Positions 1-9,707 of a DNA stretch of 53,986 nucleotides are shown in pieces. Each line of letters starts with the position of its first letter. Position 1 is the first letter of the stretch. Source of the stretch: an uncultured Bacteroidales bacterium. GTDB lineage: Bacteria > Bacteroidota > Bacteroidia > Bacteroidales > Marinilabiliaceae. The DNA is taken from positions 1 to 53,986 of the forward strand of contig CALAUL010000013.1 in assembly GCA_937892255.1 (NCBI GenBank), given 5' to 3'. The notes under the pieces are model-generated. The model was given only the letters and a program-made list of their open reading frames with translations, was not told where the DNA came from and searched no databases. A program made the position numbers and the translations under genes.

Positions 1-110
1 ACTTTTTGCAAGAAAACTCGAACGCATTGCGAAGGTAGAACGAAGTAAAAACGAACAAACAACGTGGCGGGAACGGTAGAAATGGTGACACATAGAACAA
101 ATCATTTCAT

Positions 111-118
111 TATCTTTG
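111..118 (+). promoter_or_regulatory. -7 promoter box TATCTTTG
   Basis: TATCTTTG is an exact match to the Bacteroidota sigma-ABfr -7 consensus TAnnTTTG. Only five bases separate it from the ATG at 124, so the transcript is probably leaderless or nearly so. No clear TTTG -33 element is visible at the usual spacing. Confidence 0.65.
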
Positions 119-123
119 CATTT

Positions 124-1077
124 ATGGATATTGTAGTATTAGATGGATATTGTCTCAATCCGGGTGATTTGTCATGGCGAGGATTTGAGACATTGGGAGG
201 TGTGACAATATACGACCGCACTCCGCATGAATTGCTCCGAGAACGTGCCAAAGACGCCGAGATACTTATAACGAACAAAACCATTATCGACGACTCGGAT
301 ATGCAAGAGTTGCCGGCGTTGCGTTACATCGGTGTGTTGGCTACGGGCTATAACGTAGTGGATATTGACGCTGCGCGCCGACGAGGTATTGCCGTGACGA
401 ACATTCCGGCATACAGCACCATGTCGGTAGCTCAAATGGTCTTTGCTCATATTCTCAATATCACACAACATGTGGCGGATTACAGCCGTTGGAACAACGA
501 AGGCACATGGTGTCAATGCACCGACTTCTCTTATATGCGCACTCCGCTCCTCGAACTTGCCGGTAAGACATTGGCACTTGTCGGATTGGGCAATACGGGC
601 ATGGCAACAGCACGCATAGCTCATGCTTTTGGAATGAAGGTCATAGCTCTGACAAGCAAAAAAGGAGATATCTTGCCACCTTGGATAGAGTCGGTAGAGA
701 AAGACGCTCTCTTTGCTCGTGCAGACATACTATCGTTGCACTGTCCGCTGAACGACTCGACACGCCATTTCATAAACCGCAAGACACTCGGCCTGATGAA
801 ACCTTCAGCCGTGATTATCAACTGTGGCAGAGGTCCGCTCATTGATGAAGAAGCTCTTGCCAATGCTCTCAAAACAAAACGTATCATGGCTGCCGGACTT
901 GATGTCTTGTCGCAAGAGCCACCTTCGCCCGACAATCCATTGCTCGGCATCGACAACTGTTACATAACACCACATATAGCATGGTCTACAACGGAAGCTC
1001 GTTCTCGACTGATGACAATTGCCACCGACAACATAAAGGCTTTTATGGAAGGTGTTTCGCTCAACAGAATAGTGTAA
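124..1077 (+). CDS. D-2-hydroxyacid dehydrogenase (glycerate dehydrogenase-like)
   Basis: NAD-dependent oxidoreductase of the D-isomer-specific 2-hydroxyacid dehydrogenase family, 317 residues, cytoplasmic. The Rossmann glycine motif GLGNTG is at 154-159. The expected catalytic triad is visible: Arg236 in NCGRGPL, Glu265 in SQEPP and His284 in ITPHIAW. The frame is open upstream to a GTG at 64, but the ATG at 124 begins the conserved N-terminus (MDIVVLDGYCLNPGDLSW) and sits just behind a -7 box, so I chose 124. The family is known to reduce hydroxypyruvate, glyoxylate or other 2-ketoacids; substrate cannot be read from sequence. It appears to be transcribed alone: the next gene starts 180 bases later. 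The family call is firm, the substrate is not. Confidence 0.93.
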   Translation: MDIVVLDGYCLNPGDLSWRGFETLGGVTIYDRTPHELLRERAKDAEILITNKTIIDDSDMQELPALRYIGVLATGYNVVDIDAARRRGIAVTNIPAYSTMSVAQMVFAHILNITQHVADYSRWNNEGTWCQCTDFSYMRTPLLELAGKTLALVGLGNTGMATARIAHAFGMKVIALTSKKGDILPPWIESVEKDALFARADILSLHCPLNDSTRHFINRKTLGLMKPSAVIINCGRGPLIDEEALANALKTKRIMAAGLDVLSQEPPSPDNPLLGIDNCYITPHIAWSTTEARSRLMTIATDNIKAFMEGVSLNRIV

Positions 1078-1257
1078 AAACTCTGCAAGCCCCGTCCCTT
1101 CTCGTCGGGAGGCGAAACGGCTTCGCACATTAACAACGGTCTTCGTCATGATAAAAGCGTCTTTATTCGGTGTAAAATTGACCTGTGTCGAAAAAGTTTT
1201 CTGTAATCCGATTTTTTTGAGTATTTTGCACGTGATTATGTAAACGAGGATGCGATT

Positions 1258-2637
1258 ATGACAACGTCAGACAGAAAGAAGAGAAACAAGACAACCAAAA
1301 CACTAAACTACGAACTGCTTTCAACGGCGGTATTCGCAATTGGCATATATATCTTTTGGAGAATAGCAGTGCCACATTACATGTCATATCATGAGCAGTT
1401 GCAACTCTTCTTGTGGACATCAGATTATCTGACAGAGCGTATTTTGATTCCGGGAGGCACGGTGCAATACCTGGCCGAATTCGTAGTACAGTATTTCAAT
1501 AATTTCAACATCGGGGCATTGTTGCTCTCGCTCTTATTTGTAGCTCTGCAGAGGCTTATGCTAATCGTGGGAAGGAGACACTTCGTCGGGCTGAATGTTC
1601 TTCACAGCTTCACACTCCCGCTACTGTTGCTCGTGACAATGAGTGATATGTACGTGATGACGACATACGCAGTATCTCTGACCGCGGCTGTGGCACTTAT
1701 GACCGTCGCTCCCCGAAATACGAAATGGCAAACGACGTACAGCATTGCTCTTGGCTCATTGGGTTATATGCTCATCGGACCGATAGTCGTCGTCACGTTG
1801 CTCTACTTCCTCGTGTGTGACATCTGCAAGAGAGAGGGATTCAAGAGCGTCGTTCCCGACATTGCGGGCTTGGTTGTTTTATTCTTGGCCGTTGTCGGTG
1901 CGTCGAATACGACATTATACCACATCATCGATGTAGCATTCGGAATAGACTACTACCGTTCGAAAGAAATACTTTGGGAGGGATATCTGATAGCCCTTGT
2001 TCCGATGATATATCCGCTGTTGAAGGTCTTTGCCGTAAGCAACAAGGTCATAAACATCGCACATTGGACACTCATAGTTGGCACTGTCGTTATTCTGCCG
2101 ATAGAGTACGGAGGCGAAGAATCCACACGTCTGAAATATGACATGTTGGTGAGAACAAGTCAGTGGACAGAGATTATCAAAATGTCGACAAACGAAGTAT
2201 CCGATGATGCTTCCATAACGGTAGCCATAGCTTTGGCAAAATGGCATGTAGGACAGATAGAGACAAAAGAGTTGGTAAAGACAATCTACGAAAACAAAGA
2301 CCTTAACAACCTGACATATCTGAGCATTATCGGTGACGCATATTTTCACATAGGCTTGGTGAATGCCTCGCAACGATATACGTTCGAGCTGAAAGAACTT
2401 ATTCCCAACAACAACAGCAGCGGACGCTTCATAAGTCGTCTGGCAGAAATAAGCCTCGTAAGTGGCAGAGACGAACTCACCGACAAGTACCTCTACATAT
2501 TGAGTCATGCCACATTTTACAAACGCAAAGCTGAAAGACTTCGCGAACTACTCGAAAACAAAGACGCTCTTGAAAAACATGTCATCTACGGACCTCTGCA
2601 AAAAGGCTTCCCGGAAAGAGACGTAATATTCAACTAA
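1258..2637 (+). CDS. DUF6057-like polytopic membrane protein
   Basis: 459 residues. The N-terminal two thirds holds about eight hydrophobic segments (for example residues 22-40 and 82-102, and several between 120 and 285), followed by a soluble helical tail from about residue 290 that looks TPR-like. I recognise the arrangement as the DUF6057 family of Bacteroidales membrane proteins, which has no established function. The tail ends soon after the first helical repeats, which may make it shorter than relatives. The next gene, a heme-motif lipoprotein, starts 19 bases downstream, so the two are probably co-transcribed and may act together at the envelope. A weak promoter-like sequence (TATTTTGC) lies at 1222-1229. 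Family assignment is from memory of the pattern. Confidence 0.75.
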   Translation: MTTSDRKKRNKTTKTLNYELLSTAVFAIGIYIFWRIAVPHYMSYHEQLQLFLWTSDYLTERILIPGGTVQYLAEFVVQYFNNFNIGALLLSLLFVALQRLMLIVGRRHFVGLNVLHSFTLPLLLLVTMSDMYVMTTYAVSLTAAVALMTVAPRNTKWQTTYSIALGSLGYMLIGPIVVVTLLYFLVCDICKREGFKSVVPDIAGLVVLFLAVVGASNTTLYHIIDVAFGIDYYRSKEILWEGYLIALVPMIYPLLKVFAVSNKVINIAHWTLIVGTVVILPIEYGGEESTRLKYDMLVRTSQWTEIIKMSTNEVSDDASITVAIALAKWHVGQIETKELVKTIYENKDLNNLTYLSIIGDAYFHIGLVNASQRYTFELKELIPNNNSSGRFISRLAEISLVSGRDELTDKYLYILSHATFYKRKAERLRELLENKDALEKHVIYGPLQKGFPERDVIFN

Positions 2638-2656
2638 TTGATATAAGCCTCACAAC

Positions 2657-4117
2657 ATGAAATCGCTACACAGATACATAATACTATCGTCGATAACATT
2701 TCTCATGGCTTGCAGTCCGAGACCCGACAATGCTGTCAAGGTCGACACACTGCCAGAGATATATCCCGACTACATCGGAGTAGAGATACCTTCCGGTATT
2801 GCACCGCTGAACTTCAGCATGGAGGATAAAGAGATTGACAACATCGACGTCGTGGTAAAAGGCTCTGTCACGGGCGAGATACACGCTTACGGACGTTATG
2901 CCGACTTCGACATAGACGACTGGCACGCACTGACGGAAGCCAACAAAGGCGGAAGCTTGACCGTTAGCGTATGTGCACTGAAAGATGACCGTTGGACACA
3001 ATATGCGGACTTTGAAATGTACGTCAGCCAACAAGCCATAGAAGAGTGGGGAGTGACATACCGACTTGTGGCTCCGGGCTATGAGATTTACGGCAAGATG
3101 GGACTTTATCAGCGTGCGTTGGAGAACTTCGACGAACAGCCCATAGTCGTCAATACACAACTACGCGGCATGTGCGTCAACTGCCACACCTCAAATGCAA
3201 GCAATCCCACGCAAAGCGTTATGCACGTACGTGGCGACAACGGAGCGACAGTAGTTCATAACAACAACGACGTAGAGTGTTTAGTTGCTAAGAATAACGA
3301 CTTAGGCTCTTCGATGGTATATCCTTATTGGCACCCATCGGGCAAATATGTCGCTTTCTCAACAAACGACACACAACAGATGTTTCACTCCAAAGCGGAG
3401 AAACTCATTGAAGTCTTCGATGCAAAGTCGGACATCATACTCTACGAACCGTCGACACATACCATAACATTGCTTTTCAACGACACGACAATGGCTGAGA
3501 ATCTTCCTGTATTCTCGCCCGATGGCAACAAGATGTATTACATATCGGCACCTATCATGCCGACAACCGACGACTATGACAAAATGCAGTACTCGCTATA
3601 TGCCACCGACTTTGACGTCAACACCGGCAAAGTGGGAACAGAGATAGACACCCTGATAGATGCGAGAGTAGCAGGAAAGAGCATCACATGGCCACGCCCG
3701 TCGCCCGATGGACGATACATCATGTACACAGCTGCCGACTACGGATATTTCTCAATATGGCACCCCGAAGCAGACCTTTGGCTCTATGATATAACGACGG
3801 GCGAAAGCAAGCCTCTCGACAAAGCCAACAGCCACAGAGCAGAGAGCTTTCACTCTTGGAGTGTCGGTGGAAATTGGTTCTTGTTTACAAGCCGTCGCAC
3901 CGATGACCTCTACACACGTCTGTTCTTTGCACATATCGACGACGAGGGCAACGTTTCAAAACCCTTCATGCTCCCTCAACGAGACCCGTACGAAGACAAC
4001 ATCATGCGTATGTACTCGTACAACACTCCGGATTTCATTTCCGAACCTATCGACTTGTCGAAAAAGAAGTTGGCAGACGCAATAAATGACAAAACGAGAA
4101 TTAATACTACATATTAA
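2657..4117 (+). CDS. PD40/TolB-like lipoprotein with a c-type heme motif
   Basis: 486 residues. A lipobox (LMAC, Cys19) predicts a lipoprotein. A single CXXCH motif lies at Cys173-Cys176-His177, which would bind c-type heme covalently if cytochrome c maturation is present. The rest resembles TolB-type beta-propeller repeats, with recurring WHPSGKYVAFS, FSPDGNKMYYIS and PSPDGRYIMYT units at roughly 220-240, 275-300 and 345-360. It follows the DUF6057-like gene by 19 bases. A propeller with one heme suggests an envelope redox or sensing role, but this is inference. Other readings: the CXXCH may bind a metal or be structural. Function unknown. Confidence 0.8.
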   Translation: MKSLHRYIILSSITFLMACSPRPDNAVKVDTLPEIYPDYIGVEIPSGIAPLNFSMEDKEIDNIDVVVKGSVTGEIHAYGRYADFDIDDWHALTEANKGGSLTVSVCALKDDRWTQYADFEMYVSQQAIEEWGVTYRLVAPGYEIYGKMGLYQRALENFDEQPIVVNTQLRGMCVNCHTSNASNPTQSVMHVRGDNGATVVHNNNDVECLVAKNNDLGSSMVYPYWHPSGKYVAFSTNDTQQMFHSKAEKLIEVFDAKSDIILYEPSTHTITLLFNDTTMAENLPVFSPDGNKMYYISAPIMPTTDDYDKMQYSLYATDFDVNTGKVGTEIDTLIDARVAGKSITWPRPSPDGRYIMYTAADYGYFSIWHPEADLWLYDITTGESKPLDKANSHRAESFHSWSVGGNWFLFTSRRTDDLYTRLFFAHIDDEGNVSKPFMLPQRDPYEDNIMRMYSYNTPDFISEPIDLSKKKLADAINDKTRINTTY

Positions 4118-4137
4118 TATATCAAACAACAAAAAAA

Positions 4138-6624
4138 ATGAAACAAAACAATCAATTGAAACTATTTGCAACATCGGCTCTTGCGATGATGGCAGTAGGT
4201 TCTTTCGCACAAAACCCTATTGTGCAGACTTGTTACACATCAGACCCGGCACCGGTAGTATTCGGCGACCGCTTGTATGTCTACACAGGTCACGACGAAG
4301 ACAAAGCAGACTTCTTCTGGATGCAAGAGTGGCGCGTCTACTCTACTGACGACATGGTGAACTGGACAGACCACGGTTCACCATTGGCTCTCGAATCATT
4401 CTCATGGGCCGATGACAGAGCATGGGCAGCACAGATGGTAGAACGCAACGGCAAATACTATTGGTATGTATGTGCTCACTCTAAGATTTCGGGAGGCATG
4501 GCAATAGGCGTAGCTGTTGGTCCGACACCTACAGGACCTTTCAAAGATGCTTTGGGCAAGCCTCTCTACGAAGATGGAAAGTGGGACCATATCGACCCAT
4601 CGGTATTCATCGATGACGACGGACAAGCATATATCTGCTGGGGTAATCCACAGATATACTTCGCAAAACTCAATCCGGACATGATAAGCTTCGACGGTGA
4701 AGTGAAAATCTTGGAGCAAACAGAAGAGAGCTTTGGTGCGCCCAATCCACAGAATCGTGTCAAAGGCAAAAAGTACAAAGATACATACGTTGAAGGTCCT
4801 TGGATTTACAAACGCAACAGCAAATATTACCTTCTCTATGCAGCTGGCGGAGTACCTGAACACATTGCATACTCTATGAGCGACAGCCCTATGGGTCCAT
4901 GGAAGTATATGGGTAATATCATGCCATTGCAGGAGACAGGTTCATTTACCAACCACTGCGGTGTTATTGACTATAAGGGCAACTCGTACTTCTTCTACCA
5001 CACGGGCAAACTCCCAGGTGGCGGAGGCTTCGGACGTAGTGCTGCTGTAGAGCAGTTTACTTATAACGCTGACGGCACATTCCCTATCATCAATGCAACA
5101 AAAGAGGGCGTTAAACCGGTCGGAACACTTAATCCGTACAAGAAAGTTCAAGCAGAGACAATAGCATTCTGCGAAGGACTCAAGAGCGAGCCTCGCACAA
5201 ATGGCGGTGTGTACATCACCAATACACACAACGACGACTATATCAAAGTCAGAGAAGTTGACTTCGGCGCAACACCATCGTTGTTGTCGTTCCGTGCGTC
5301 AGTAGCATCGGCACTCAGAGGTGGCACATTGGAAGTTCACCTCGACAGCATCAAGGGTGAGACAGTAGCCACTGTTGCCGTTTCTCACACAGGAGGTTGG
5401 GAAAACTGGACAACGGTAGAGGCAAAAGCCAACATTCAGCCAACAGGAAAACACGACGTTTACTTCGTCTTCAAAGGACGTAAGGGAGTAGAACTCTTCA
5501 ACTTCGACTGGTGGCAAATGGTCAACGAAGAGCCAAAAGACGTGATGTCATTCACCAAGGCGGCAGAGACAAACATTCCGGGAGCAGACTTTCCACGTCT
5601 CGACAGCGAAAATCGTGCATACTTCAAGATTCACCAACCACAAGCGTCAAGCATCATCTTGGACATCTGCAGCAAGCAGTACGAGATGGAGAAAGACGCA
5701 CAAGGCTTCTGGACCGTTACGACAGACCCATTGGTTGTAGGTTTCCACTACTACTTCTTGAAGATAGACGGAGTATCTGTCATCGACCCGCAGACACGTG
5801 CATTCTTCGGTTGCAACCGCGAGGCAGGTGGTTTGGAAGTACCTGAAGGATCGGAAGGCGACTACTACCGTCCACAACAGAATGTGGCAAAAGGACAAGT
5901 ACGTACAATCACATATTACGCCGAGTCGCAGAAGGCATTCCGTACAGCACGCGTATACACACCGGCAGAGTACGAGACGAATCCAAAGAAACGTTATCCG
6001 GTACTCTACTTACAACATGGCATGGGAGAAGATGGCAGTGGCTGGAGCCGTCAGGGCGGTATGCAACATATCATGGATAACCTCATCGCACAGGGCAAGT
6101 GTACGCCTATGATTGTCGTAATGGAGAATGGCGACGTACAGGCACCATTCCAAGTAAAACCGGGACAAAACATGGCTCAGGCACACGCCGAATATGGAGC
6201 TTCGTTCTATGAGGTGATAATCAAAGACCTTATCCCAATGGTTGACAAGACATTCCGCACTAAGACAGACCGCGAAAACAGAGCAATGGCAGGTCTCTCT
6301 TGGGGAGGACATCAGAGCTTCAATATCGCATTGCCTAACCTCGATAAGTTCTCATATCTCGGCACATTCAGTGGAGCTATCTTCGGTCTTAACCTTAAAG
6401 AGTGCTTCAATGGAGTCTTCGCCGACGCAAAGAACTTCAACAAGCAGATGAACTACTTCTTTATGGGTTGTGGCAGCGAAGAGAACTTCGGCACCGAGAA
6501 GATGACCAACGACCTCAAAGCAATGGGTATCGATGTAGTCTTCTACGAATCGCAAGGTACAGCTCACGAATGGCTCACTTGGCGTCGTTGCTTCAAGGAA
6601 TTCGTAGTAAATGTATTTAAATAA
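4138..6624 (+). CDS. Secreted GH43 - CBM6 - CE1 fusion (arabinoxylan xylosidase/arabinofuranosidase plus feruloyl/acetyl esterase)
   Basis: 828 residues with a signal peptide ending near Ala24-Gln25. Residues 28-335 form a GH43 five-blade propeller with Asp36 (SDPAPVV), Asp153 (HIDPSVF) and Glu219 (YVEGPW) at the three catalytic positions. Residues 345-475 look like a CBM6 jelly roll ending in FNFDWWQM. Residues 520-600 resemble the CBM48-like module that precedes CE1 esterases. Residues 605-828 form a CE1 alpha/beta hydrolase with nucleophile Ser721 in GLSWGG and His810 in TAHEW. Where the CE1 at 18817 has CGKDD, this protein has CGSEEN, so the triad acid may be Glu. The substrate is probably feruloylated or acetylated arabinoxylan. 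It begins the secreted CAZyme run and is followed by a strong terminator. Confidence 0.92.
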   Translation: MKQNNQLKLFATSALAMMAVGSFAQNPIVQTCYTSDPAPVVFGDRLYVYTGHDEDKADFFWMQEWRVYSTDDMVNWTDHGSPLALESFSWADDRAWAAQMVERNGKYYWYVCAHSKISGGMAIGVAVGPTPTGPFKDALGKPLYEDGKWDHIDPSVFIDDDGQAYICWGNPQIYFAKLNPDMISFDGEVKILEQTEESFGAPNPQNRVKGKKYKDTYVEGPWIYKRNSKYYLLYAAGGVPEHIAYSMSDSPMGPWKYMGNIMPLQETGSFTNHCGVIDYKGNSYFFYHTGKLPGGGGFGRSAAVEQFTYNADGTFPIINATKEGVKPVGTLNPYKKVQAETIAFCEGLKSEPRTNGGVYITNTHNDDYIKVREVDFGATPSLLSFRASVASALRGGTLEVHLDSIKGETVATVAVSHTGGWENWTTVEAKANIQPTGKHDVYFVFKGRKGVELFNFDWWQMVNEEPKDVMSFTKAAETNIPGADFPRLDSENRAYFKIHQPQASSIILDICSKQYEMEKDAQGFWTVTTDPLVVGFHYYFLKIDGVSVIDPQTRAFFGCNREAGGLEVPEGSEGDYYRPQQNVAKGQVRTITYYAESQKAFRTARVYTPAEYETNPKKRYPVLYLQHGMGEDGSGWSRQGGMQHIMDNLIAQGKCTPMIVVMENGDVQAPFQVKPGQNMAQAHAEYGASFYEVIIKDLIPMVDKTFRTKTDRENRAMAGLSWGGHQSFNIALPNLDKFSYLGTFSGAIFGLNLKECFNGVFADAKNFNKQMNYFFMGCGSEENFGTEKMTNDLKAMGIDVVFYESQGTAHEWLTWRRCFKEFVVNVFK

Positions 6625-6631
6625 CAATCAC

Positions 6632-6680
6632 AGATATGTGTCATAGTTCCACCACGGAATTGTGGCACATATCTCTTTTA
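6632..6680 (+). terminator. Rho-independent terminator after the GH43-CE1 gene
   Basis: Nineteen-base stem (6632-6650 with 6656-6674) around the loop ACCAC, complete if G-U pairs are allowed, followed by CUUUUAC. It lies 8 bases after the stop codon and separates this gene from the double esterase at 6695. Confidence 0.85.
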
Positions 6681-6694
6681 CTTAATCAATCACG

Positions 6695-9682
6695 ATGAAA
6701 CATTTACTTACTTTGTTGACACTGTTTGTCACGTTATGCACTTCGCTGTATGCACAAGACAAAGCCGTAAGCGAAAATCTTAACGTTAACGGCACATCAC
6801 GAAACATGCTGGTATACGCTCCCGCCGATTTGCCGGAAAATGCCCCTCTGCTCATATCTTTGCATGGAATGAATCAAGATGCGACATATCAGCAAAACCA
6901 AGCCAATTGGGAGAACGTCGCAAAGACCGAGAAATTCGTCGTAGTATATCCTAACGGCATAGATAAATACTGGGACATTCAGACAGAGGCCAACAACAGA
7001 GACCTCAACTTCCTATCTGCCATCATAGACGAGATGGTGAAAAGATACAAGATTAACACAAGTAGAGTATACTTGTCGGGATTCTCTATGGGAGGCATGA
7101 TGACATACTTTGCCGCAAACAACATGACAGAGAAGTTTGCCGCATTTGCCCCGGTAAGTGGTTATCTGCTTGGGGGAGATCCGGTGAAGAGCTCTCGCCC
7201 TATACCTATCATTCACACCCATGGTACAGCAGATGATGTCGTACCATATAGCGGAATAAACAGTATTCTTACAAAATGGGCAGAACGCAATGGTTGTTCT
7301 TCAACACCTACCGTCGTTACGCCTTATCCTGTTGATAAGCCATCGTCTAAGTCATCGCGTACCACATGGGCGGCGGGCAACGCCGGAGTCGAAGTGGTGC
7401 TCAACACTCTCGACGGCAAAGGACATTGGCACTCTAACGACCAGACCGGAGTAATGACAACAAATGAGATATGGGACTTCGTGAAGAACTATAGCCTATC
7501 TCCTCAGATGGTCTCGGCTTCTCCGGAAAACAAGTCATTCGACCTACCGACTTCTACTAAAGAGTTCGTTGTAACATTCAACAATGAAGTTATCCCTTCA
7601 GGCATAACTCTCTCTGCGACATTAGGAGAAACAGCTATTGAAGCAACCATAAAAGAAACAACGGCATCTGAAACCATCACTATCATTCTCGCAAACGAAC
7701 CTACAGACGGAGTGTTGACCATCAAACTTGGCAATATGGCAGATGAGTCAGGCAACGCACTCGAGACTCTTACACTTTCGTACACCATAGGCGAAGATAC
7801 ATCAGCCGATTCGGACGCATCTATAGCAAAAAAAGCTCTTGCAGATAAGATAAGCAAAGCACAGACTTTAATCAACAGCTCAACGGCCATCACCGATGGT
7901 ATCATAACTACCAACAGAGAGGCTCTTAGCGACCTCACAACGGAATATGCTTCATTTAAAGCTACTTCGCCTTCAGCTTATCAGACTGCCGTGGCAACAT
8001 TAGACAAAGCTATGGCAACCCTCATCGAGTCAATAAAAGACGCTTCAAATCACGGACTTAAACTAAGCACTCCCAACGCATCAACGTACATCTGGGATTG
8101 GCAGATACAATACAAACTACCCGAAGCTCTCGTAAAAGATGCCGAATACACCCTTACAATGCGCATCAGAGCCTCTGACGCCGGCGAAATAGCTCTCTGG
8201 CCTATTGACACAGAGAGTACAAACCGCAACGAATGGGGAAACAGTAGCGATGTGCAGTACCTCGCTGCTTATCAGATGTCAGCAGATTGGCAGACTTTTA
8301 CATGGAACTTCACAGCCAAATATCCGCTCAACGAATTTGACTGGGTCTTCGGTACTTTTGGAGGTGATATTTACATCGACGATGTAGTGCTGACTGCCAA
8401 AAACTCTACCGTCAACTTGATAAGCGGTGGCGACTTCGAAAGCGAACTTTCAGCACAATGGACAAAACCGTCGTACCACAACTACACTTATGCCATAGTG
8501 GGCTTGTCAGCTCGAGTAGACTTCTTGGAGTTGCTCTCCAAAGCAAAAGAGGTTGTTGAAACAACAGCCGACTTCAGCCGAGAACAAGCCGTCGAAGCTC
8601 GCAACAATCTTATTGCTCTTATAGAAGCGGCAGAGGCATTCTCGTCATCGTCTGACGACGACTACATCGCAGAGATGGAGAAGATAAAAACAGCCATGTC
8701 ACTCGTCACACAATGGATAGGGGTGCCCGACTCGGCAGACCCAAACTTCTACGTCTATCTATGCTTCGGACAGTCTAACATGGAGGGTGCCGCAACTCCC
8801 GAGACACAAGACCTCAACAACGTACCGGAGCGTTTCCAAATGATGGCGGCAACAAACTTTACCAACCCCAAAAGAACAATGGGCGAATGGTATGTTGCCA
8901 CACCACCACTCTGTCGTCAAGGTACAGGTCTCTCACCGGCAGACTACTTCGGTCGCACAATGGTGGAGTTCCTTCCGGAAGATATTAAAGTAGGCGTTAT
9001 CAATGTTGCTGTTGGCGGAACCAAGATAGAGGGCTTCATGAACGAACTGGTAGCCGACTACGTCGCAGGTGAAGCCGATTGGTTAAAAAACTACATGGCA
9101 AACTACGACAACGAACCTTACACCCGTTTGATAGAGATGGCCAAGAAAGCCCAAATGTACGGTGTGATAAAAGGAATCCTTATTCATCAAGGCGAGTCTA
9201 ACAACTGTGATGCTTCATGGATTGACAAAGTCAACACTATATACAATCGTATCCTCGACGACCTAAATCTCTATGCAGAGAATGTGCCCCTCTTGGCAGG
9301 CGAAATGGTACAACAGGCTGAAGGTGGCATCTGCTATGGACACAACAGCGTAATTGCAAATTTGCCTACGGCTGTACCAACAGCACATGTCATATCGTCG
9401 GTAGGCTGCAAGGCCGCTTCTGATGGTGCACACTTTACAGCCGAAGGCTACAGAAAGATAGGTCGCAGATACGCTATTAAAATGCTTAACCTCTTGGGGT
9501 ATGATGTAAAAGACGATACTCCTATAAGCAACATCGAAAAAGATAATGTCACAATGGTGTCAAGCGAGTATTTTGACCTTACAGGACGCACAATAAAAAA
9601 ACCTTCAAACGGAATGTACATACTTCGACAGACACTATCTAATGGAAGCGTTGTGACACAGCGTATCCTAAAGAATATGTAA
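6695..9682 (+). CDS. Secreted multidomain double esterase (CE1-like/PHB-depolymerase-type plus SASA/CE6-type)
   Basis: 995 residues with a signal peptide ending about residue 21 (LYAQ). Residues 25-265 form an alpha/beta hydrolase of the LpqC/feruloyl esterase type: Ser131 in GFSMGG, Asp180 in HGTADDV, His244 in GKGHWH. A Big_5-like Ig domain follows at about 270-365. A helical spacer runs 375-445, and a CBM-like beta sandwich 450-570. A second helical stretch leads to a SASA (SGNH) acetylesterase domain at 685-930, with Ser694 in FGQSNMEG, the block HQGESN, and Asp910/His913 in DGAHF. The last 35 residues (YFDLTGR...GMYIL) resemble a type IX secretion tail. Two unrelated esterases in one chain suggest removal of both feruloyl and acetyl groups. 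Substrate is inferred from neighbours. Confidence 0.88.
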   Translation: MKHLLTLLTLFVTLCTSLYAQDKAVSENLNVNGTSRNMLVYAPADLPENAPLLISLHGMNQDATYQQNQANWENVAKTEKFVVVYPNGIDKYWDIQTEANNRDLNFLSAIIDEMVKRYKINTSRVYLSGFSMGGMMTYFAANNMTEKFAAFAPVSGYLLGGDPVKSSRPIPIIHTHGTADDVVPYSGINSILTKWAERNGCSSTPTVVTPYPVDKPSSKSSRTTWAAGNAGVEVVLNTLDGKGHWHSNDQTGVMTTNEIWDFVKNYSLSPQMVSASPENKSFDLPTSTKEFVVTFNNEVIPSGITLSATLGETAIEATIKETTASETITIILANEPTDGVLTIKLGNMADESGNALETLTLSYTIGEDTSADSDASIAKKALADKISKAQTLINSSTAITDGIITTNREALSDLTTEYASFKATSPSAYQTAVATLDKAMATLIESIKDASNHGLKLSTPNASTYIWDWQIQYKLPEALVKDAEYTLTMRIRASDAGEIALWPIDTESTNRNEWGNSSDVQYLAAYQMSADWQTFTWNFTAKYPLNEFDWVFGTFGGDIYIDDVVLTAKNSTVNLISGGDFESELSAQWTKPSYHNYTYAIVGLSARVDFLELLSKAKEVVETTADFSREQAVEARNNLIALIEAAEAFSSSSDDDYIAEMEKIKTAMSLVTQWIGVPDSADPNFYVYLCFGQSNMEGAATPETQDLNNVPERFQMMAATNFTNPKRTMGEWYVATPPLCRQGTGLSPADYFGRTMVEFLPEDIKVGVINVAVGGTKIEGFMNELVADYVAGEADWLKNYMANYDNEPYTRLIEMAKKAQMYGVIKGILIHQGESNNCDASWIDKVNTIYNRILDDLNLYAENVPLLAGEMVQQAEGGICYGHNSVIANLPTAVPTAHVISSVGCKAASDGAHFTAEGYRKIGRRYAIKMLNLLGYDVKDDTPISNIEKDNVTMVSSEYFDLTGRTIKKPSNGMYILRQTLSNGSVVTQRILKNM

Positions 9683-9707
9683 TTCAAAATATCTAAACAA
9701 CTTTAAC

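Noticed and set aside
1078..1257. A terminator after the dehydrogenase gene
   Set aside because: CCGTCCC and GGGAGGCG partly pair, but the stem is too broken and no T run follows.
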